In this document: positions 31,322 through 34,137 of the stretch, piece by piece
How the letters are laid out: every line of letters begins with the position of its first letter
Numbering within the stretch: the stretch's first letter is position 1
From: Opitutia bacterium
Lineage (GTDB): Bacteria; Verrucomicrobiota; Verrucomicrobiia; Opitutales; Opitutaceae
Direction: 5' to 3'
Assembly: GCA_003142955.1 (NCBI GenBank)
Contig: PLOH01000106.1
Coordinates: 34,004 to 68,140 of the forward strand
Length of the DNA stretch: 34,137 bases
The notes under the pieces: model-generated
Told to the model about the DNA's origin: nothing
What the model saw: the letters and a program-made list of their open reading frames with translations, nothing else
Databases searched by the model: none
Made by a program: the position numbers and the translations under genes

Positions 31322-31984
31322 GTGCTCGCCCTGCCCAAACGAAGCAAACGTGCCGGAGCGCCGGAACCGCGCGGCGACACGCGCGCGGCGATCCTCGCTG
31401 CGGCGGAGTCCGTCTTTGCCGCCGCCGGACTCGCCGGAGCCCGCATCGACGCCATCGCCGCCGCCGCCGGCGTCAACAAGGCGCTGCTTTACTATTACTT
31501 CGAGAGCAAGGAACGGCTTTACATTACCGTGCTGGAGGAACAGTTCCGTGAGTTCAACCGGCAGGCGGTGGAGATTCTGACCGCGGCGGGCCCGGCCCGG
31601 GCCATCCTGCTGCGGTATGTGGGCCTGCATTTCGACACGATCAGTCGTCGGGGCCTTTGCGCGCCGTTGCACCAGCAGCTCCTGATGGCGGGCGGCAGGG
31701 CGGCCGCCGCGCTGGTGCGCAAATATGCGATTCCGCGCAGCGCGGCGCTGGGAGGGTTGCTGGAGCGGGGCATGCGCGACGGGGAATTCCGCCGGGCCGA
31801 TGTCCGGCATACCGCGGTATCGATCGTTGCCTTGATCGTGTTTTACTTCTCGGTCTCGCCGATGGTCCGGATGCTCGGCCACGCGGACGCCTATTCCGCG
31901 GCGGATCTGGCGCGGCGCAAGGCGCAGGTGCTGGATTTTGTCCGTCATGGCCTGTTCGCAAACCCGGAGGAGATGATCGCATGA
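31322..31984 (+). CDS. TetR/AcrR family transcriptional regulator (CecR-like context)
   Basis: A 220-residue repressor. The N-terminal helix-turn-helix (about 20-65) reads RAAILAAAESVFAAAGLAGA, then IAAAAGVNKALLYYYFESKE, which is the classic TetR recognition helix. The C-terminal ligand and dimer domain resembles the CecR-type group by context. The start is a GTG at 31322, the first in-frame start available. The ATG at 31294 is in another frame. Its stop overlaps the ATG of the HlyD gene (ATGA), so the pair is translationally coupled. It should sense a small molecule exported by the neighbouring transporter and repress its own operon. Confidence 0.9.
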   Translation: MLALPKRSKRAGAPEPRGDTRAAILAAAESVFAAAGLAGARIDAIAAAAGVNKALLYYYFESKERLYITVLEEQFREFNRQAVEILTAAGPARAILLRYVGLHFDTISRRGLCAPLHQQLLMAGGRAAAALVRKYAIPRSAALGGLLERGMRDGEFRRADVRHTAVSIVALIVFYFSVSPMVRMLGHADAYSAADLARRKAQVLDFVRHGLFANPEEMIA

Positions 31985-33030
31985 AACGCAGACTTCGCTG
32001 GCTGATTCCGCTCGTGGTGCTGGCCGTGGTGGCCGTCTATTTCCTCGCCGAATGGCGGCCGCGCCGCCTGGCGCTCACCGGCATTGTGACGACGGATGAG
32101 GTGATCGTCAGTTCCGAGATCCAGGGGCGGCTGCAGAAGCTGACGGTCGGCCAGGGCGACACCGTGACAGCGGACCAGATCCTCGGCGTGATCCGCCCCG
32201 AGGAGTGGAAGGCGGACCTCGCCTTTTTCGACAACAGTGCCCGGCAGTCCGCCGCCCAGGTGACGCAAGCGGAGGCGGACCTGCGTTACGAGGAGGCGCA
32301 GACCGACAGCCAGATCAAGCAGGCGGACGCCAACCTGGCGGCGGCCCTGGCCCAGGTGGTCCAGGGCGAGGCCGACCTGGAGAACGCCCAGCTGACCTTC
32401 GCCCGCGAAATCGAGTTGAACAAGAAGGGGGTTGATTCTTCCCAGGCCTTTGATCTGGCGCGGACCGAGGCGGACAGCGCAAAAGCCCATGTGGAGTCGC
32501 TCCGCAAACAGGCGGAAGCGGCCCGGGCGGCGGTGGCGCTGGCGCGCTCCAGCGCAGAACAGGTCGCGGTCCGGCAGGCGGGGGTGGAGGCTGGCCGCCA
32601 TCAACACGCGGCGGCCGAGGCCCAGGCGCAGAAAGCCCGGGTGCAGCTGGGCTACACCGAGATTCACGCGCCGGTCGCCGGAACGGTGGACGTGCGGGCG
32701 GCGCTGCCAGGCGAGGTCGTGAATCCGGGGCAGGCGATCCTCACGCTGATCGATCCGGATAACCTTTGGGTCCGTGTCGACGTCGAGGAGAGCTACATTG
32801 ACCGCATCCGCCTGGGGGAGACGCTCACCGTGCGGCTGCCGTCCGGCGCGGAACGCGAAGGCACGGTGTTTTTCCGCGGCATTGACGCCAGTTATGCGAC
32901 CCAGCGCGACGTCAGCCGGACCAAGCGCGATATCAAGACCTTTGAAGTTCGCCTGCGGTGCGCCAATCGCGACCGGGCCCTCGCCGTCGGGATGACCGCG
33001 TATGTCACCGTGCCGCTGGCCAACCCGTGA
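31981..33030 (+). CDS. HlyD-type membrane fusion protein (YbhG-like)
   Basis: A 349-residue periplasmic adaptor with one N-terminal helix (LRWLIPLVVLAVVAVYFLAE, about 5-24). A lipoyl-like half follows (GIVTTDEVIVSSEIQGRLQK and VGQGDTVTADQILGVI), then a long alpha-hairpin (about 80-225, rich in A/Q/E/K), the second lipoyl half (YTEIHAPVAGTVDVRAALPG) and the beta-barrel (VRVDVEESYIDRIRLGETLT). It bridges the ABC exporter to an outer-membrane channel such as TolC; no such channel gene is in the window. An open frame extends further upstream, but the ATG at 31981 overlapping the TetR stop is clearly the start. Confidence 0.93.
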   Translation: MKRRLRWLIPLVVLAVVAVYFLAEWRPRRLALTGIVTTDEVIVSSEIQGRLQKLTVGQGDTVTADQILGVIRPEEWKADLAFFDNSARQSAAQVTQAEADLRYEEAQTDSQIKQADANLAAALAQVVQGEADLENAQLTFAREIELNKKGVDSSQAFDLARTEADSAKAHVESLRKQAEAARAAVALARSSAEQVAVRQAGVEAGRHQHAAAEAQAQKARVQLGYTEIHAPVAGTVDVRAALPGEVVNPGQAILTLIDPDNLWVRVDVEESYIDRIRLGETLTVRLPSGAEREGTVFFRGIDASYATQRDVSRTKRDIKTFEVRLRCANRDRALAVGMTAYVTVPLANP

Positions 33031-33037
33031 CCGGTCC

Positions 33038-34027
33038 ATGGCTGACGTCGAAGTAGACAAGCTGACCAAGTGCTTCGGTGATTTCTGCGCCGTGAATGCG
33101 CTGAGCTTCACGGTGAATCACGGCGAGGTGTTCGGTCTGCTCGGGCCCAACGGGGCGGGCAAGTCGACCCTGATCCGCATGCTGACGACGCTGGTCGTGC
33201 CGACTTCCGGGACGGCCCGGGTCGGCGGGCACGACATTGTCCGGTCGCCCAACGAGGTCCGCCAGGTGATCGGCGTGATCCCGCAGGCGATGACCTCCGA
33301 CCTGGACCTGAGCGCGGAGGAGAACATGAGCATTTTCGCCAAGCTGTACGGCATCCCGCGGGAGAAGCGCCGGCAGACGATCAACGAGTTGATCGAGGCG
33401 GTCGACCTGGGACAGTGGCGGGACAAGCCCGTGAAGATGTTCTCGGGCGGCATGCGGCGGCGGCTGGAGATTGCCCGCGGGCTGGTGCATGAGCCGAAGA
33501 TCTTTTTCCTCGACGAACCGACGACGGGCCTGGACCCGGTTTCGCGGGTCGCCGTCTGGGAGATGCTGTCACGACTGAAGCGGGAGCGTGACCTGACGAT
33601 TCTCGTCACGACGCACTACATGGACGAGGCGGACAAGCTGTGCGACCGGATCGCCATCGTGGACCACGGCCGGCTCGTCGCACTCGATTCCCCGTTGAAG
33701 CTCAAGGCCTCGATCCCCGGGCGGAATGTGATCGAGGTCAGCTTCTCCTCCGTCCCCGCCGGCTGGCGGGAGACGCTGCAGGCGCTGCCCGAGGTCGCGG
33801 ACGTGAAGGCGGACGAGCACGTCTTCCGCATCTCCTCAAACAACGGGCCCCGCAGCACTGTGGAGATCATGGAGGCGGCCCGCCGCGCCGGCATCACGCT
33901 GACTTCGCTCTCGGTGCAGAGCACGACGCTGGACGACGTCTTTGTGCGCTACACCGGCCACCAGTTGCGCGACGCGCTCCAGAGTTCGCCGGTCTATGCT
34001 CCGGCGCATCTGATCGAGCGAAAATAG
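33038..34027 (+). CDS. ABC-2 exporter ATP-binding protein (YbhF-like)
   Basis: A 329-residue ATPase with Walker A GPNGAGKST near 36-44, signature MFSGGMRRRLEIARG, Walker B IFFLDEPTTGLDP and switch VTTHYMDEAD. A C-terminal DrrA-like extension of about 100 residues follows (from about 225), ending in a SLSVQSTTLDDVFVRYTG motif typical of drug-exporting ABC-2 ATPases. E. coli YbhF has two fused ATPase domains; this protein has one. The ATG at 33038, seven bases after the HlyD stop, is preferred over one at 33002 inside that gene. Confidence 0.93.
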   Translation: MADVEVDKLTKCFGDFCAVNALSFTVNHGEVFGLLGPNGAGKSTLIRMLTTLVVPTSGTARVGGHDIVRSPNEVRQVIGVIPQAMTSDLDLSAEENMSIFAKLYGIPREKRRQTINELIEAVDLGQWRDKPVKMFSGGMRRRLEIARGLVHEPKIFFLDEPTTGLDPVSRVAVWEMLSRLKRERDLTILVTTHYMDEADKLCDRIAIVDHGRLVALDSPLKLKASIPGRNVIEVSFSSVPAGWRETLQALPEVADVKADEHVFRISSNNGPRSTVEIMEAARRAGITLTSLSVQSTTLDDVFVRYTGHQLRDALQSSPVYAPAHLIERK

Positions 34028-34042
34028 GAAGCCGCGACCGCC

Positions 34043-34137
34043 ATGCACCGGATCTGGGCCATCATCGAGCGCGATCTCCGCCGATTCCGTCGCAGCCCGA
34101 CGTTGATCATTGTCTCGATGGTCATGCCGCTCGTGCA
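34043..34137 (+). CDS. ABC-2 type permease, N-terminal fragment at the window edge
   Basis: Only 31 residues are present, cut by the window end. MHRIWAIIERDLRRFRRSPT is followed by LIIVSMVMPLV, the cytoplasmic amphipathic start and first membrane helix typical of ABC-2 permeases of the YbhS/YbhR type. AGGAAG lies about ten bases before the ATG. It is the fourth gene of the TetR operon and the evident partner of the preceding ATPase. Confidence 0.85.
   Translation, partial: MHRIWAIIERDLRRFRRSPTLIIVSMVMPLV

Overview
The window is high-GC bacterial chromosome from a Gram-negative organism with an outer membrane. Evidence is an LptF/LptG permease, a lipid A aminoarabinose (Ara4N) gene set and an O-antigen-type export ATPase. 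Gene density, the style of the proteins and the many GTAG-type intergenic hairpins would suit Verrucomicrobia (Opitutaceae-like). That placement is an inference from general resemblance, not something the sequence proves. I see no rRNA, tRNA, CRISPR array or phage.

Layout. 181-903: ATPase of an ABC-2 exporter (minus). 904-1308: repeat-rich spacer. 1309-2427: rlmN (minus). 2621-3760: LptF/G-type permease (plus), whose stop codon overlaps that of arnD. 3757-11952: an Ara4N cluster on the minus strand, read arnT, arnB, arnC, formyltransferase half of arnA, decarboxylase half of arnA, arnD. ArnA is therefore two separate genes here, and a REP-associated tyrosine transposase (RAYT) gene on the opposite strand sits exactly between them. 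12122-13219: secreted GH5 glycoside hydrolase. 13532-14643: an overlapping pair of a DUF2752 and a GYF-domain membrane protein.

14856-26577 is a seven-gene minus-strand surface-polysaccharide operon: a Wzt-like ABC ATPase with two extra C-terminal beta domains, a protein made of two beta-sandwich domains, a 180-residue stand-alone copy of Wzt's last domain, a coiled-coil methyltransferase resembling WbdD-type chain terminators, a 1572-residue protein with four glycosyltransferase modules (GT4-GT4-GT9-GT4), a GDP-mannose 3,5-epimerase-like enzyme and another methyltransferase. No Wzm permease is present. The likely theme is synthesis, capping and recognition of an ABC-exported O-chain.

26928-34137: a secreted FKBP-type prolyl isomerase, a DUF4214 fragment, a Sel1-repeat protein and a Deg-like serine protease (probable two-gene operon), then a plus-strand operon of TetR regulator, HlyD-type adaptor, ABC ATPase and the start of an ABC-2 permease. 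This last group has the same order as the E. coli cecR(ybiH)-ybhGFSR operon and carries a palindromic operator candidate just before the TetR start.

Across the window lie at least eight REP-like or MITE-like elements. Two families are present in two copies each; one copy of each stands back to back at 26651-26912.
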